Assembly (NCBI GenBank): GCA_013368445.1 | Contig: JAACJO010000033.1 | Coordinates: 124,001-188,000, forward strand | Direction of reading: 5' to 3' | DNA length: 64,000 nucleotides | From: Leucocoprinus leucothites | Lineage: Eukaryota > Basidiomycota > Agaricomycetes > Agaricales > Agaricaceae | Shown here: piece by piece, positions 32,405 through 44,818 of the stretch | Position numbering within the stretch: the stretch's first letter is position 1 | Layout: every line of letters begins with the position of its first letter | Notes under the pieces: generated by a model | Databases searched by the model: none | The model's input: only the letters and a program-made list of their open reading frames with translations | Told to the model about the DNA's origin: nothing | Translations under genes and position numbers: made by a program

Positions 32405-32713
32405 CATTTATATTGCAGTGGACAACAAGTGTCCCATGCAAAACAGGCAAGTGGCCAGGCATCTTCCACAGATGCTGAACTCTACTCCATTCACATTGGC
32501 ATTGCCAAAGCCATCTCCCTCCAGTACGATAAAATCATCCTCATCACCAATTGTCTTCCAGTAGCCAAACTGGCAGTTGAGCCTTCTATCCATTCATGTC
32601 AATCACACTCTATCCACATCTGCTGACTCCTATCCAACTGGCTCACAGCAAAACCATCCCAATCCATCGAATTCTGGGATGTCCCATCTAAGTGGCATTG
32701 GAAACCTCACCTC
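32405..32713 (+). mobile_element. LINE-D remnant D7, right part (RNase H region)
   Basis: It encodes QQVSHAKQASGQASSTDAELYS, IILITNCLPVAKLAVEPS and WDVPSKWHWKPHL. It stops at GGAAACCTCACCTC, which is the reverse complement of the D4 5' flank at 24855-24868. It is the other half of the LINE-D copy into which D4 jumped. Confidence 0.85.
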
Positions 32714-32913
32714 TTTTTTTTTTTTTTAAAAAAAATCAATGGATTTATATAGCAGTGCTCGATCGCAGTCCGCTTTAACTAAATATTACAAACAGACGGT
32801 ACACTACAGCAAGCTGGGGTACACAAAGTGGTCGAAGACCACTTAAGACAGAGACTATACACGATTAGTCCAGCAATATAGAAAAGACTCGATAGAGACT
32901 ATTGAACAAGGTG

Positions 32914-35900
32914 TCAAACACAGAGATCGGACTCAAAGGAAAAGAAGAGAGATGAAATAAAAGAGTATAGTTCACCTTCATTTGGTTCGGCGGGCACAGG
33001 AGCTTGAGGCGGCGGTGGACGTGTGTCATGATTGGTAAAAGCAAAGGCAGCTGGGTTCTTTTTCAAGAACTCAACAAGGAACTCGTACTGAGGGAAAGCG
33101 CATTGCACCTATTGAGTGTGGAAGGGATAGAGGGGGCAGTAACACAGGATATGATGTCGTGTTTCCAGGCAATGGCCACAACGACAGGACTTGGGCTCGA
33201 GGGGGAAGAACCTCTCGCGATAAACTCCAATAGGAGCATGATTGAGGATGGCACGGGACATATGCGCACATAATGATGGCGATTCATTGGCTAAGGGGAG
33301 CCAAGTGCCCCCCTTGACATAAGTGGGGATGAGGAACTTGCAATTCTTTTTGGAAAGAAGGAAACTGCTGCTGTGGTACTTCTTCTTCCAGAAAGTGGAC
33401 TCCCAGGATTTCTGGCAGTCATTGGTGATTTTGCGTCGCAAGAAGTCGAGAGTAGCGCCTAATCAAGGGGGGGCATGTATGCGTGTGGAAGTGACATCAT
33501 TGTGGACTTTGAGGTGGGGCTTCCAGCGCCATTTGGAAGGGACGTCCCAGAAGTCGATAGAACGAGAAGGTTTGGCCGTGAGCCAGTTGGATAAGAGTCG
33601 GCAGACTTGGATGGAGTGTGATTGGCTTGAGTGTATAGAGGGATCGACTGCTAGCTTGGCTGCTGGGAGGCAGTTGGTGATGAGGATGATGTGGTCGCAA
33701 TGAAGGGAAATGGCCTTGGCGATGCCAATACGAATGGAGTAGAGTTCGGTGTTAGTAGACGACGCTCGACCACTAGCCTGTTTTGCATGGGACACTTGCC
33801 ATCCGCCACGATATAAATGTGCCGCCAAAACTGCCTGAAGGGAACCTACAAGTGGAACAGAAGCATCAGTAACAACCAAAATACAATTGCGATCAGAAGA
33901 AGAAGAAGAAAAAACCGAATCGAGAGACGATACATGTTTGTACATTTCATGTTTATCCGAGCGATTGCATGGGTGAAAATGAATAGAATCAGGAAAGATG
34001 TCCATAAGACGAGATCCAGGCTTTGATTCAGGAGCGAATGGAGAAAAGGAATCAGAAAGATGAGAAAGAGAATTATCTACATCAATAAGGGGGCCTTTGA
34101 CTTTAGCTTTTTTGGCCGGAGTGAGAAGTCAAATCAATTGGGGATGAGGGGAGGAGTTAAGAGAGGAATCGACAGATAAAAGAGAATGTAACACATGATT
34201 AGAGGATAAAGTAGAGACTCAATACGATGAATGAATAGCTAATTTACGAAGATGGAGGTGAATTGGAATAAGTCCGGCAATGCTTTCAGCGCCGCCTGAT
34301 GGGGAAGTATGGAAGGTGCCTGTGATCCAGAGAGCTGCGTGTCTTTGCATAGATGATAAGGACTTGAGAAGTGCCTTGTTCTGAGCGCCTTCAAAGTACC
34401 AGAGTTGGAATCCATACGTGGCCATAGGGACAATGCATGATCTATAGAGCAGACGTTTTTGTAGAGGGAGGAGGCCTCGGGTGGAGTTACCTAGCATATT
34501 CATAGCTTTCACTGTGGATAATGCTTTGGTAGAGTAATACCAAATGTGTTCTTGAAATGATAGTCGACAGTCAAAATAGAAACCTAAGTACTGCCAGACA
34601 CATTTAGGATATAGTAGAGGGCCGCCAATGTCAGATAAATCAAGGGGGGGATTGGAATTGTTATGACATCGGGAGAAATGAAAGACCTCAGATTTATCGT
34701 GTTCAATGACAAGTCCGAGATTGGTGCAAATGGAGTTAATGATGGAATAAGCTGATTTGAGGGAAGAAATAGTGTCAGTATAATTCTTCGCTTGAGATAT
34801 ACAAAGCCCATCATCGACAAATGATAAAAGAGAAGAAGGGATAGACTGTAGTCGAGCACGTTGGTCGAACATGAACATGAGGGGCGCTAGATAGAGCGCG
34901 GATAGAATGGGTGATAACGCGGAGCCTTGCCCTACGCCAACATCCGCGTCATGGGCATCGGATAGGAAAGTGTTCCACATGAATTGAGTGGATCGACCTA
35001 TGAGGTAGTGTGAAAAGAAGTTAACGAGTTCTGGGGCGAACCCCTGTCATCGTAGAATGTTAGTAAGGATTTCGTGGTTTAGGGAGGGGAAGAATTGGGT
35101 GATATCAAAAGCACAGATGCTAGTAATCATACCTTTAGCCCATCTGGCCCGAATGATATGAGTGAGAAATACTCCTGCATCCTCAGTGGATTGTTGGATA
35201 ACTCCGCCCATTTGATTAGGGTGGAGAACATCTAGAGACACCGCTTCATACTGCATGCAGCGAGCAATCATCTTCTCAATTAATTTACCTAAAGTGTTTA
35301 GTAGAACAATGGGATGAAACGCTTTCAGTGTATCATAGGCCGGTTTATTTGGCTTGGGAATGATGATAGAGACCGAGTCCTTGAAGTGACTCGGCCAGTA
35401 AGAGAGACGTATGCACGCATTAGCAATGAGTATTATGTTTTTGAGGCATTCATTGTGGGCGACAATGGACTTTAGATGTTTCCAGGAGACATGATCAGGT
35501 CTGGGTGCTGAAGAGTTAGTGCATGAAGAGAGGGATTCGGTGAGTTCAAGGATGGAGAAGTTTGCCCAGGAACGGGGGGAAAGGGATTTCATTTCATTCA
35601 GAATGTTAGAGCTTACCGGTCGGCTGGATGCTGAGTTATATGATGAATGGAGTGCATTCCATAGGTCCAGAAGATCATTGCAAGGTCATCATCCTTGATA
35701 ACGGATACCCTCAATGGCAGGGAGTTTGCGTTGTTTTACCCATTCCATAAGGTCCCAGGGTCGTTTGTTGGTCGATGCGATTTCATGGATGCGTGTATCA
35801 AAGAAAGAGCGTTTGGCTGTTCTGGTTGCTGATCTGAATGCTCGCCAATCTTTTCGATCCTTTGTTCTTCTGTAGGTAAGAAGAGTCTCAGAACAGTGGG

Positions 35901-36870
35901 GATTCCACCATTCCTTTGACCAGTTAGTAATCCATACAGTTTTAGAGTTCATATTCCAAGATTCATTAAAGATTCAAGAAATGGAGTCAGAGATATCGTT
36001 CAGACAAGAGGTGGAGTGAATATCCAAACAGTCAAGGGCTGCTAGATGCTCAGAGACTTGGGAAGTGAAAGCCGTCTCTTCATTGCTATCTTTTGGTAGT
36101 ACGCGTTTTTTATAGTTAATATAATCTGGGTGGATTGGAAGATCCATAATCAATGGTGCATGATCCGATGGAAGCCTCGAATTAACATCAATAATATGGG
36201 AGGTAGAATTGTTAGCACAAAAAATGAGATCAATAACTGAATTGTCATGACTTTCAATGGAAGAGAAATGGGTAGGGGATATTACGGTTGATGAAGACCT
36301 TGTGAGATTGAAGCCATCCGCCAGCTCCGTTAGAGCTATTGCGGACATAGGGACGTAAGTAGCTGAAGGGTCCCATTCTGGAGATCGACAATTAAAATCT
36401 CCTCCCATATAAATAATATTAGGGATGTCAATGAAGTTCGTTGAAAGGAAATTGATCGCCGATGAGGACGAGTTAGAGTATATGTTAAGTAGATGAATAT
36501 AGTTACCCTGGTTGAATAGACCCAAGATTTGTATGTCGCGGTGGTTGACCCACTCTTGTCGAAGAATGGGTCTCATGTGAAGTAGTCGTCTGTGAACATA
36601 AGTCAGAGTACGGGGTCGGGGGTCATTAGGCTTGGTAGGGTGAACCATACACAGCCACTCTGGGTGAATAGGAGCACCAATGACATCATCCCCTTCAGGG
36701 TTAGTCGTAGAAGGTGCTTTTCGAATATGATTCCATGGAGGTTCCTGTAGAAAAATGATTTCGAAGTCCAGCTTTTTGGACTCGAGTATAGTATCAACCA
36801 GGGCATAAGAGTGTCCCACGTTTTGTGAATATATACGAACAGAAGAGATAGGTTTGTTCTTACCAGACAT
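32914..36870 (-). pseudogene. D4 ORF2: EN-RT-RNaseH, full length with stops
   Basis: The start is ATG 36868-36870 (MSGKNKPISSVRIYSQNVG) and the stop TGA 32914-32916. EN: FLQEPPWNH, GGDFNCRSPEWD (about 36,380-36,415), SDHAPL. RT: KHLKS after APRPDHVSW, FDITQFFPSLNHEIL, QGSALSPILSALYLAP, FVDDG (about 34,810). RNase H: VVTDASVPLVG, NTELYSIRIG, ILITNCLP. The C-terminal knuckle is CRCGHCLETRHHILCYC. Stops at about 35,971 and 35,689 fit CGA-to-TGA changes against other copies. It is the most complete ORF2 of the minus-strand copies. Confidence 0.87.
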
Positions 36871-36872
36871 AT

Positions 36873-38972
36873 TTAAATAGCAACTCCGCCACCGGAGCAA
36901 TTGGAATTGGTGCGAATGGCACGTGCAGTGCGTGATTCGGCGGCTTTGTTAGAATGCCAGGTTCAGTCAAACCTGTTCCTCCAGAATGGACATTTGGTGT
37001 TGTTTGCATGATGATCGCCTTTGCAATTCAGGCATTTAAAGTTCTCAAGGTGAGGACATGGAGTGCCATCAGGAGTGGCATTGCGGGGGGTATTGGATTT
37101 GGGGTTAGCCTTACAACACCAGGCCATGGATCGATGGTTCTCAACACAGTGAGGACCACCACAAATTTGACAGCATGCGCCGAGGGCACGACACGCATGA
37201 GTGGGATGACTCCAACGCCAGCAGTTCCTGCACTGTGCAATACCGGGGTGCATACTAGTAGCACGGATAGTTCTGATATGTCGGCCGAAGTTAATAGTAT
37301 GGTTAACCAACGTCTTGGCCTTGGTACCATTTTGGGAGTCCCAGATGTCAAACCACACGACGGCTGTGTCTGACTTTGGGGAAGCTTTCATGATGCGAGG
37401 ACGAGTGGCAAGGATAACATTCTCGAAGAGCGACGATTGGCCAAGGGCCTGCTCAACGAAAGCGGGGGAGAGAGGGTTGGATGAATTGGCTACCCAATAA
37501 GGAATGCCAACAATTTTTAGGAAGGATTTGGATTGTGGGAGATGGGGCTCAACAGGGATGGTGTCTCCCAGTTGCCAGGCTTTTTTTAGCCAAGATTTGA
37601 TGGTATCGAGGTCAACAGGAGTGGCAACATTCGAGGTGGCAATGGAGATGCCATTGTATGATTCGCGGACCGATTCGACGCAGAGTTTGGATTGAGCAGC
37701 GATGAGACCGCGATTACAGAATTCTGCTGCCTTATTAAAGTCTTTAATTTGGTCAGCAATGATGTTTCCCTCAAAGGGGATGAGGACTTGACGATGGGTG
37801 GGCCTGTGTGTTGTCATTTTGGGTTTAGCGTGTTGAGCACCTGAGGGTGTTGATTCGGGGGCCTGAGGTTGGGCGCTCCCAAAACCAGCCTTGTACATAG
37901 CAAGGACTTTGTCGTAGGATAATTTAGGGAAGGCGAGTATCATTTCTCACATCTTAACTCCGTCAATACTAGAGGAGGAGTTGGAAGAGGAAGTCGCTGG
38001 CTGGACACCCTGTCAGGCGGCATCAGCGAACGACACATTCTTCTTGTTGAAATGTTCCATAAGGGGTTTGGTGGATGCCTTATGGTCAGGAGGGGGAATG
38101 GGGGGTGGCATATCAGAGGCACCCTTGGGGTTAGGTTTCGATGGCTGAGCCTGGCCATCAGAAGAAGGGCGCCCAACTGAGTGCTCAAAGTTTCCATTCC
38201 CGTTCCTTGGGGTCACATGATTGGAAGGTGGAGGAGGGGCCCGGGAGACGCAGATAGGACCGGAGGGCTTGGAAGACATAACGTCATTCTTTGCCTTCAG
38301 GGAACCTGACACGGACGAAATGTCACATGCCTTACCAGAAGACGTAACGTCATTCTGGGGGAGGAGAGAGGTGCCCTCACTGGGAGGGGCTTGATCGATG
38401 TTCATTCAGTCATCATCGATGCAAGCTGTAGGATTAGTTTGCCCAACGACAATGCCGGGCAGAAATAGGGGGGTAGGGATGGTAGACGGAGAAGGTTTAC
38501 ATACCTTTTTTCCCTTCCCTTTACCTTTAGGAGGGGGGGAAGAGTCCATCATGGGGATGTTGGAAGGAGGACCGTAGTAGTGCCTCAATGCTTCAACAAT
38601 CGTGAGTCTGTTTTCGCCATTAATGGGTAAATGATCCTAGCCTGTCTCAAACATAGTAGTTAATAGGCAATAGATAGGTTCCCCCATTTGGGGAACCCTT
38701 GGATCTTTCATCCCGGGCTGTAAGCCCAATGCAGCACGATGTTTAAAGAAATTTGTGACATACTTAAGCACCTCAAGCGCTTTATATGCAGCTTCGCCGA
38801 CGATGACAGTTTCTTCAGTGGCGGTGTTAGATGGATCCTTGAGATCCGGCAGGTGTGGCTGTGCAGGCCTAGGCTCCTGCGGCTGTGCAATGATGTCACC
38901 AGTGACATCATGCATGACGTCAAGTGTGATGTCATTATTGTCAGATGATCTGGCAAAAAAGGTAGCTGGAGT
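36873..38972 (-). pseudogene. D4 ORF1, main part
   Basis: Stop TAA 36873-36875 precedes ORF2 by two bases. The readable segments are a Pro-rich region with the GKGKKV basic patch (about 38,500-38,540), TPRNGNGNFEHSVGRPSS (about 38,200), and MILAFPKLSYDKVLAMYKAGFG (37,943). The conserved core to WFDIWDSQNGTKAKTLVNHTINFG follows, with knuckles CRNCWRWSHPTHAC, CQICGGPHCVENH and CLNCKGDHHANNTKC. Stops at about 38,406 and 36,963 and several earlier ones break it. Confidence 0.82.
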
Positions 38973-39198
38973 TGTTAGAATGTAAAATGATAGAGAGTAG
39001 AGGATGATAAGAGAGTAGAGGAAAGCTCAGACACTGACACTGACACACACACAAAAGTGGGGAAGAAGATAATCAATTGGGAGGCTGAGGCCCTCCTTAT
39101 ATACCTAGCTACATGGTCTGTGCGCAGTATGGTCATGTGACTACAACTATCCCCATTTAGACAAAGGGGGTGAGGCTGAAGCTGGTCATAATCTAACA
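38973..39198 (-). repeat. LTR2 copy 4 at the right inversion breakpoint
   Basis: A reverse 226-bp copy. The left flank GGAGT (38968-38972) is the reverse complement of the ACTCC beside LTR2-3. The right flank ATGTG is in family B ORF1. It lies in inverted orientation to LTR2-3, as an inversion requires. Confidence 0.92.
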
Positions 39199-39746
39199 AT
39201 GTGATGGCCGCGGAAGCATCTTCCTCTGCAATGGAGGAGTGGGATTCAGCACAATCCTCTAACCACTTGAGGAATGTCCGGAGGCTTGAGAGAGCACACT
39301 TTGGGGTGAGCTCCTTCTTCTTTCCCTTGGAGGAGGTCACTGACTTGGGCATGACAGGGGGAGCATCAACAGGGTAGAAGGTGGTTCCACCGGCTGTGAA
39401 GGGTTTGAGTGGCGACAGAACATCAGCCACTGGGGGAGCAACCGACGGTGACAGAACGTCAGTGGTTGGTTGGGAGGGGCCAGGCGATGGAACATCAGCC
39501 TGGGGGGAGCCAAAGAACCCACACATGTTGAGTGGGTTGTTGTAGGGGTCGAGGTGGTCGTCTTCGGCCATCTCGGCGATGTTGAGCTCATCATCGGAGA
39601 TGGCGGACTCAGATTCAAACATGGCAAACTAGTTGGCAGTAGCTTTAGACTTGCGCCTACCCATATTACTGTAGATAGACGATGTAAGGATGTCTCAGAA
39701 CAAACACCAACTTTTGATGGTGGTGGTAAGAGGACAAGGAGGGATG
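39199..39746 (-). mobile_element. ORF1-only family B, 5' fragment B6
   Basis: It runs from the leader at 39746 and start ATG (39662-39664) into the N-terminal part (SDDELNIAEMAEDDHLDPY, TFYPVDAPPVMP, LTPKCALSSLRTFLKWLED) and is cut by LTR2-4. An in-frame TAG occurs near codon 12 (CAAACTAGTTGG on the plus strand). It flanks LINE-D D8. Confidence 0.85.
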
Positions 39747-40570
39747 GAATAAGGACTTGGTGACAAGTAGGACTCTGTGTCATCATTTTTGGTTTAGTGT
39801 GTTGAGCGCTAGAGGTCGAAGGTTCGGGCACCTGAGGCTGGGCACTACCAAAACCTACCTTGTACATGGCAAGGACTTTATTGTAAGAAAGTTCGGGGAA
39901 GGCGAGAATCATTTCTCACATTTTGACCCCATCGATAGAGGAAGAAGGTAAAGAGGAAGTTGAAGGTTGGACACCCCATTGGGCAGCATCAGCAAATGAC
40001 ACATTCTTCTTGTTGAAGTGTTCTGTAAGGGGTTTGATAGATGCCTTATGGTCAGGAGGGAGAATGGGGGGTGGCATATCAGAGGTGCCCTTAGGGTTAG
40101 GTTTTGATGGCTGAGCCTGGCCATTAGAAGAGGGGCGCCCAACTGAGCACTTGAAGTTTCCATTCCCATTCCTTGGGGTCATGTGATTGGAAGGTGGAGG
40201 AGGGGCCTAGGAGACATGGATAGGACTGGCAGGTTTGGAAGACGTAACATCATTCCTTGCCTTTTGGGAGCCTGGCACAGACAAAACATCATGTGCCTTA
40301 CCAGAAGATGAAACATCATTCTGGGGGATAGGAAGGGTGCCCTCACTAGGAGGGACTTGGTCAATATTCATACAGTTGTCATCAATATAAGCTGTAGAGT
40401 CAGTTTGCCCGACAACAATACCAGGCAGAAATAGAGGGGTGGGGATGAAAGACAGAGCAGGTTTATGTGCCTTTTTTCCCTTTCCCTTACCCTTCGGGGG
40501 GGGGGGGGAAGAATCTGTCATGGGGATATTGGAAGGAGGGCTGAGATATTGTCTTAGCACTTCAATGATC
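39747..40570 (-). mobile_element. LINE-D ORF1 fragment D8
   Basis: A minus-strand piece encoding ILAFPELSYNKVLAMYKVGFGS, TPRNGNGNFKCSVGRPSSNGQ, a basic KGKGKGKK patch and FIPTPLFLPGIVVGQT. It is bounded by B6 on the left and the Cop3 3' LTR on the right, and is broken by stops. Confidence 0.82.
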
Positions 40571-42543
40571 TGTTAGAAGGTGACACACAGGGGATGTGTA
40601 GGAGGTCCTAGAAACCAGAGAAATTGCCCAGACAGCTCACAACTCACACAGGAATCTGTGGACAACTGTAAATGACTGTATTAATAAGATAGAGACTCAT
40701 CCCTCCTTGACCTCTTACCACCACCATTGAAAGTTGGTGTTTGATTAGATGTCTAGTTACACATCATATTCTACCTATCCTACATAGGTAAATGAAAGTC
40801 TAAAGCTAAACAGGCCATATGCCAAACAACCAAGTCCGCCAACACCTCCGATGATGAGCTCAACATCGCCAAGATGTCCGAGGACGAACATCTCGACCCA
40901 TATGACAACCTACATAATGTTTGTGGCTTCTCTGGACCTTGGTCCTCCATCCCAGAGGCTGACTTTGAGTCGCCTCCTCACCTGGTGCCTGGTAACGTTT
41001 TGTCCCTCATGCCTACTACTCAACCTCCGGTGGCTTTGAGCCCTGCAGGTCCCTCCACCGCCACTCCTAGTGGCTCCATTGCACCCCGGGCTGGCCCCTC
41101 TGCTCCCTCTTCTGTCATACCTGACATGGAGGAGGAGGCTCTTGCCACCTATGAAGGTCTTCGTCGGTGCAGGAGATGGCTCTCAAATCTTGATCCTGCT
41201 GCTGTCATGACCAACATGGCCCAACATTCTTTCGCTCTCTATGTTGTTGGGAGCATATGGGAATTCAGGAAGAGGGGCTGGGCCAATACCCAGCTCACTC
41301 TGATGTTTCAGAAGCAGGGGTGGCCTACAGTCGACTCCTTCCTTTGCTCTGGGGGCTTTTCGACTAGCCCTAATCAACCACACGATGACCACGAGTCATC
41401 CTGCAGATCCACTGACAAAGCGGGTCCACGTGACATCAGCATAGGTGACCCTGAAGCACCCAAACAACTGCCTCCAGATCGTCGGCCTGCCCTAGCCCAT
41501 CCACCCTTACTGCCCAAGCAAGCACCCCCCAAAGCACATGCTAGTGGCCCTCCTCAAGCTAGGGTTAGGTCTGATGGCCAAGCCCAGTGAGCGCCCACCA
41601 AGGCGCCTCCTCCCCCCTCCTCGGTCAAGAAGTCCTTTGCCGAGGCAGCCCATCAGCCTGCTGGGACTGTGTCACTGATCAAGTTAGTGCAGTCCCACCC
41701 TGATCTCGACCCTGATCGCATCACTGCTATGCATCAGGCCACCCAAGCCACTGCTCCCACCACCTGGAAGCCATGCATGACAACCATGGGCCCCACCCAC
41801 CGCCAACTCTTTCTTGACTTCACTGGCAGTACCAATGAAGTCACCTATCTTCATCACAAGGCCATGCACCTTCTCAATGACTCCCTCTCCTATGCCAAGT
41901 CAATCTTGCATGTGGAGAATATCACCAAGGTGTATAGCATGATTGTGCTGCACACCTCCTCCATTTCCTCTAATGCCGATTGCAACATCATTGAGGCCTC
42001 TATTCCCTCCGTCTTCACTGCCCCCTTTGCAATCAAGACACGCTGCCCCAGGTCGATGTCCCTTACTTCATGAACAGTGTCCGCATCACACCAAATCACA
42101 TGACTAACCACATGTGATTGTCCGCCTTCAAGGACATTTTTGCAGATGTTTCCTCCATGTGCATCATACGCAACTCCTCCAGGGCTGACACTGCCACCAT
42201 CTGGTTTGACCTCTGGGACTCTCAATCAGAAGCGAGCACCAAGAAGCTCCTGGGCAAGTACTTCCACTTCGAGGGTGCTCAGTCCGTGATCCGGGCCACA
42301 CGCACTCACCCAGGTAGTCCACAGTGTCAGAGTTGCTGGCGCTGGGGGCACTCTACTTCATCATACCACACCCGTGTGTTGCGATGTGCTGCATGCGGCA
42401 GTCCTCACTGTACTGAGAACCACCACTCTCACTTGAGCTGTTGTAAGGGGAGTCAGAAGGCTAACCCCCCCATTCTGCCCACCGCCACCGGGGATCCCTG
42501 TCCCCACATCAAGTGCATCAACTGCGCCAAGTTGCATGCAGCT

Positions 42544-44818
42544 TTTTTTTTATTTTTTTTATAATCAATGATTTATTACACAGTGCCCGGTTGCAGTCTG
42601 CGCTCGCCAACATAATACAGGGCCTAAGTACTGCTACCTAAACCAAATACTACAAAGACAAGAATAGATAAAGTCCTGTCCGAATATAGTACACTACTCG
42701 ATGGCAAAGAGACGTGGCATAGTAACAAAGAAATGAAACTAAAGTCCAACTTGCAGACCTCTAACAGTAAGCTTACATGTGTGTGTGGCCCTAGCGACAT
42801 ACCGACAGGTTGGAAGATGCATTGAAGCAGGTACATGACCTACTACCGGGGCCTCCTATTGTCCTCCTTGTGACGGCTGAGCCAATCATGGTCAAACTGG
42901 TGGCACCAGAATGGGCACTTTCAATTATCAGCTGTATGGTCACCCTTGCAGTTGATACATGAGATGTGGGGACAGGGCTCCCTGGTGGGTGTGGGCAAGA
43001 TGGGGGGGTTTGTCTTTGGACTCCCCTTACAGCACGACGATGTGGAGCAATAGTTCTCACTACAGTGAGGGCCACCACACTGGGAACATCTGAGTGCACA
43101 ATTGTGGCAGGTGGGGGTAGAGTGACCAAAGCGCCAGCAGTGCTGGCACTGAGGGACACTGGGGTGGGCATGGGCAGGCTTGATGACAGCCTGCATACTG
43201 TTGAAGTCGAGGTACTTGTTGAGGAGCTTCTTGGCACCAGCTCCTGACTGAGAGTCCCATAGGTCGAACCAAACGGTTGCAGTGTCAGCCTTGGGGGAGT
43301 TGCGTATAATGTGCATGGATGAAACGTCGGCGAAAGTGTCCTTGAATGGAGACAGTTGCATGCAATTGGTGATCTGAACTGGCGTAATACGGATGCCATT
43401 CACGTGGAAGGGGATGTCGAGGATCTTAAGATAAGACCTTGACCTGGGGCAGCACGTCTTCAGCTCGAATGGGGTAGTGAAGATGGAGGGGATAGCAGAC
43501 TTGACAACAGTGATGTCGGAGTCTGAGGGTATGGCAGAGGTGTACAGCACAATAGTGCTGTATGCCTTGGTGATATTCTCAACATGCAAGGAAGACTTTG
43601 CACATGAGAGGGCATCATTGAGGAGGCGCATGGCCTTGTGGTGGAGATAGGTGATCTCACTGGCATCTCCAGTGAAATCAAGGAACAGTTGGTGGCAGGT
43701 GGGCCTGGCAGTGGTCATGCCTGGCTTCTTGGCAGAGCCAGCAGTGGCAGTGGTGGCCTGATGCATTGCAGCGACACGATCAGGGTCAAGGGAGGGGTTT
43801 GCCTGTGCCAGCTTGATGAGCGACATGGGCAACGCCGAAGCACTGAAACAAGCGGCTTCTGCAAACGAGCGCTGACAAGGCACTGGAGCAGAAGTGGGGA
43901 TGGACGCCTTTGTGGGCGCTTGAGGGGGGCCACTAGTGTGCGCCTTAGGGGGCGCTTGCTTGGGCGGTACAGGGGGATGGGCCAGGGTGGGCTGTGGGGC
44001 CTTGGGTGTTTGCTTGGGTGCCTTGGGGGAGCCTATGTCAATGTCACGTGGTTCCACTTTGTCAGCAGATCCATGGGTCGCCTCATGGATGACATGTGTG
44101 TCTTTAGGGGAGGCTTCCAGCTCATTGAACCGGGTGAAGCCCTGCATGAAGGAGCAAAAGGTGGTCCAGCCACGGCTGGCCCACTGTTCGCCCATAGAAA
44201 TGTGTGCACTCCCATGCCTGCTCATCTCGAATTCATAGACGGCACTGGCAAGATAGCTAGCACACGCCTTGGCGTAGTCCTTGTTGAGGAGGGAATTGTC
44301 AGGAAGCTCTTGCATGAAGTGCGAGAACTTCTTGAGGCCGTTGAAAGCCCGCTTGGCCATGGCATCATCTCCAGGCATGGTCCTGGTGGAGGACGATGGG
44401 GTGGATGGCACAATTGGGGGAGGAGTGGGGACTGGGTAGTACGTAGTACTACCAGCAACAAGAGGGGCCTTGGGACCAAAGGTCACTGGAGGCTGAGTAG
44501 TAGGCACCAGCGACAGAACATCAGCAGGCACCGAGGGAAGGGGTGAAGGTCAGCCCTTATGGAGGCAACAGCAGCCTTGAAATCCACCATCGTGCGGGTT
44601 GGCTGGGTGGAGGTGGAGGGCCTTGGGGTCTCTTCGATCATATCGAGCTCATCATTGCCAGACACGATGTCAGAGTCGAGGTCCATGTTCGTGATCTCAC
44701 GACTAATAGCTTTAGACTTTCACCTACCCATGTTATGCTAGTGTAGACAATGTAGTATTGTACTCAAACTAAGACACCAACTCAAGAGATAGTGGTGGTA
44801 AGAGGACAAGAAGGAATG
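42544..44818 (-). mobile_element. ORF1-only family C, copy C3 (full length)
   Basis: Its tail is an impure T-run at 42544-42560 and its leader ends at 44818. The 15-bp duplication AAGTTGCATGCAGCT (42529-42543) / AAGTCGCATGCAGCT (44819-44833) has one CpG transition. The 3' UTR is 42,561-42,842. Its 5' UTR resembles that of B1 and C2 rather than C1. Confidence 0.92.
42843..44731 (-). pseudogene. C3 ORF1: near-intact zinc-knuckle protein
   Basis: The start ATG is 44729-44731 and the stop is 42843-42845. A deletion near 44,545 shifts frame. From 44,531 the frame is open for 536 codons until TGA 42921-42923, which replaces the Arg codon of DDRKCPFW. Segments: TTYYPVPTPPP, MSRHGSAHISMGEQWASRGW, HGSADKVEPRDIDIG, FLDFTGDASEITYLHHKAMRLLND, YLDFNSMQAVIKPAHAH, knuckles CQHCWRFGHSTPTC and CSQCGGPHCSENY. 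It is the reference copy for family C here. Confidence 0.85.

Larger units (their letters stand above)
32714..38972 (-). mobile_element. LINE-D copy D4, main piece (inverted from its 5' end)
   Basis: It runs from the T-run at 32714 through the 3' UTR, ORF2 and ORF1 to AGCTACC/ACTCC at 38972 against LTR2-4. Joined to 24868-25608 it makes a full-length, about 7.0-kb LINE-D that carried an LTR2 insertion with ACTCC duplication and its own GAGGTGAGGTTTCC duplication. Confidence 0.9.

Noticed and set aside
25835..39746. B5 tail and B6 as the two ends of a single B element before the inversion
   Set aside because: The sequences beyond the B6 leader (39747) and the B5 poly-A (25903) do not form a target duplication.
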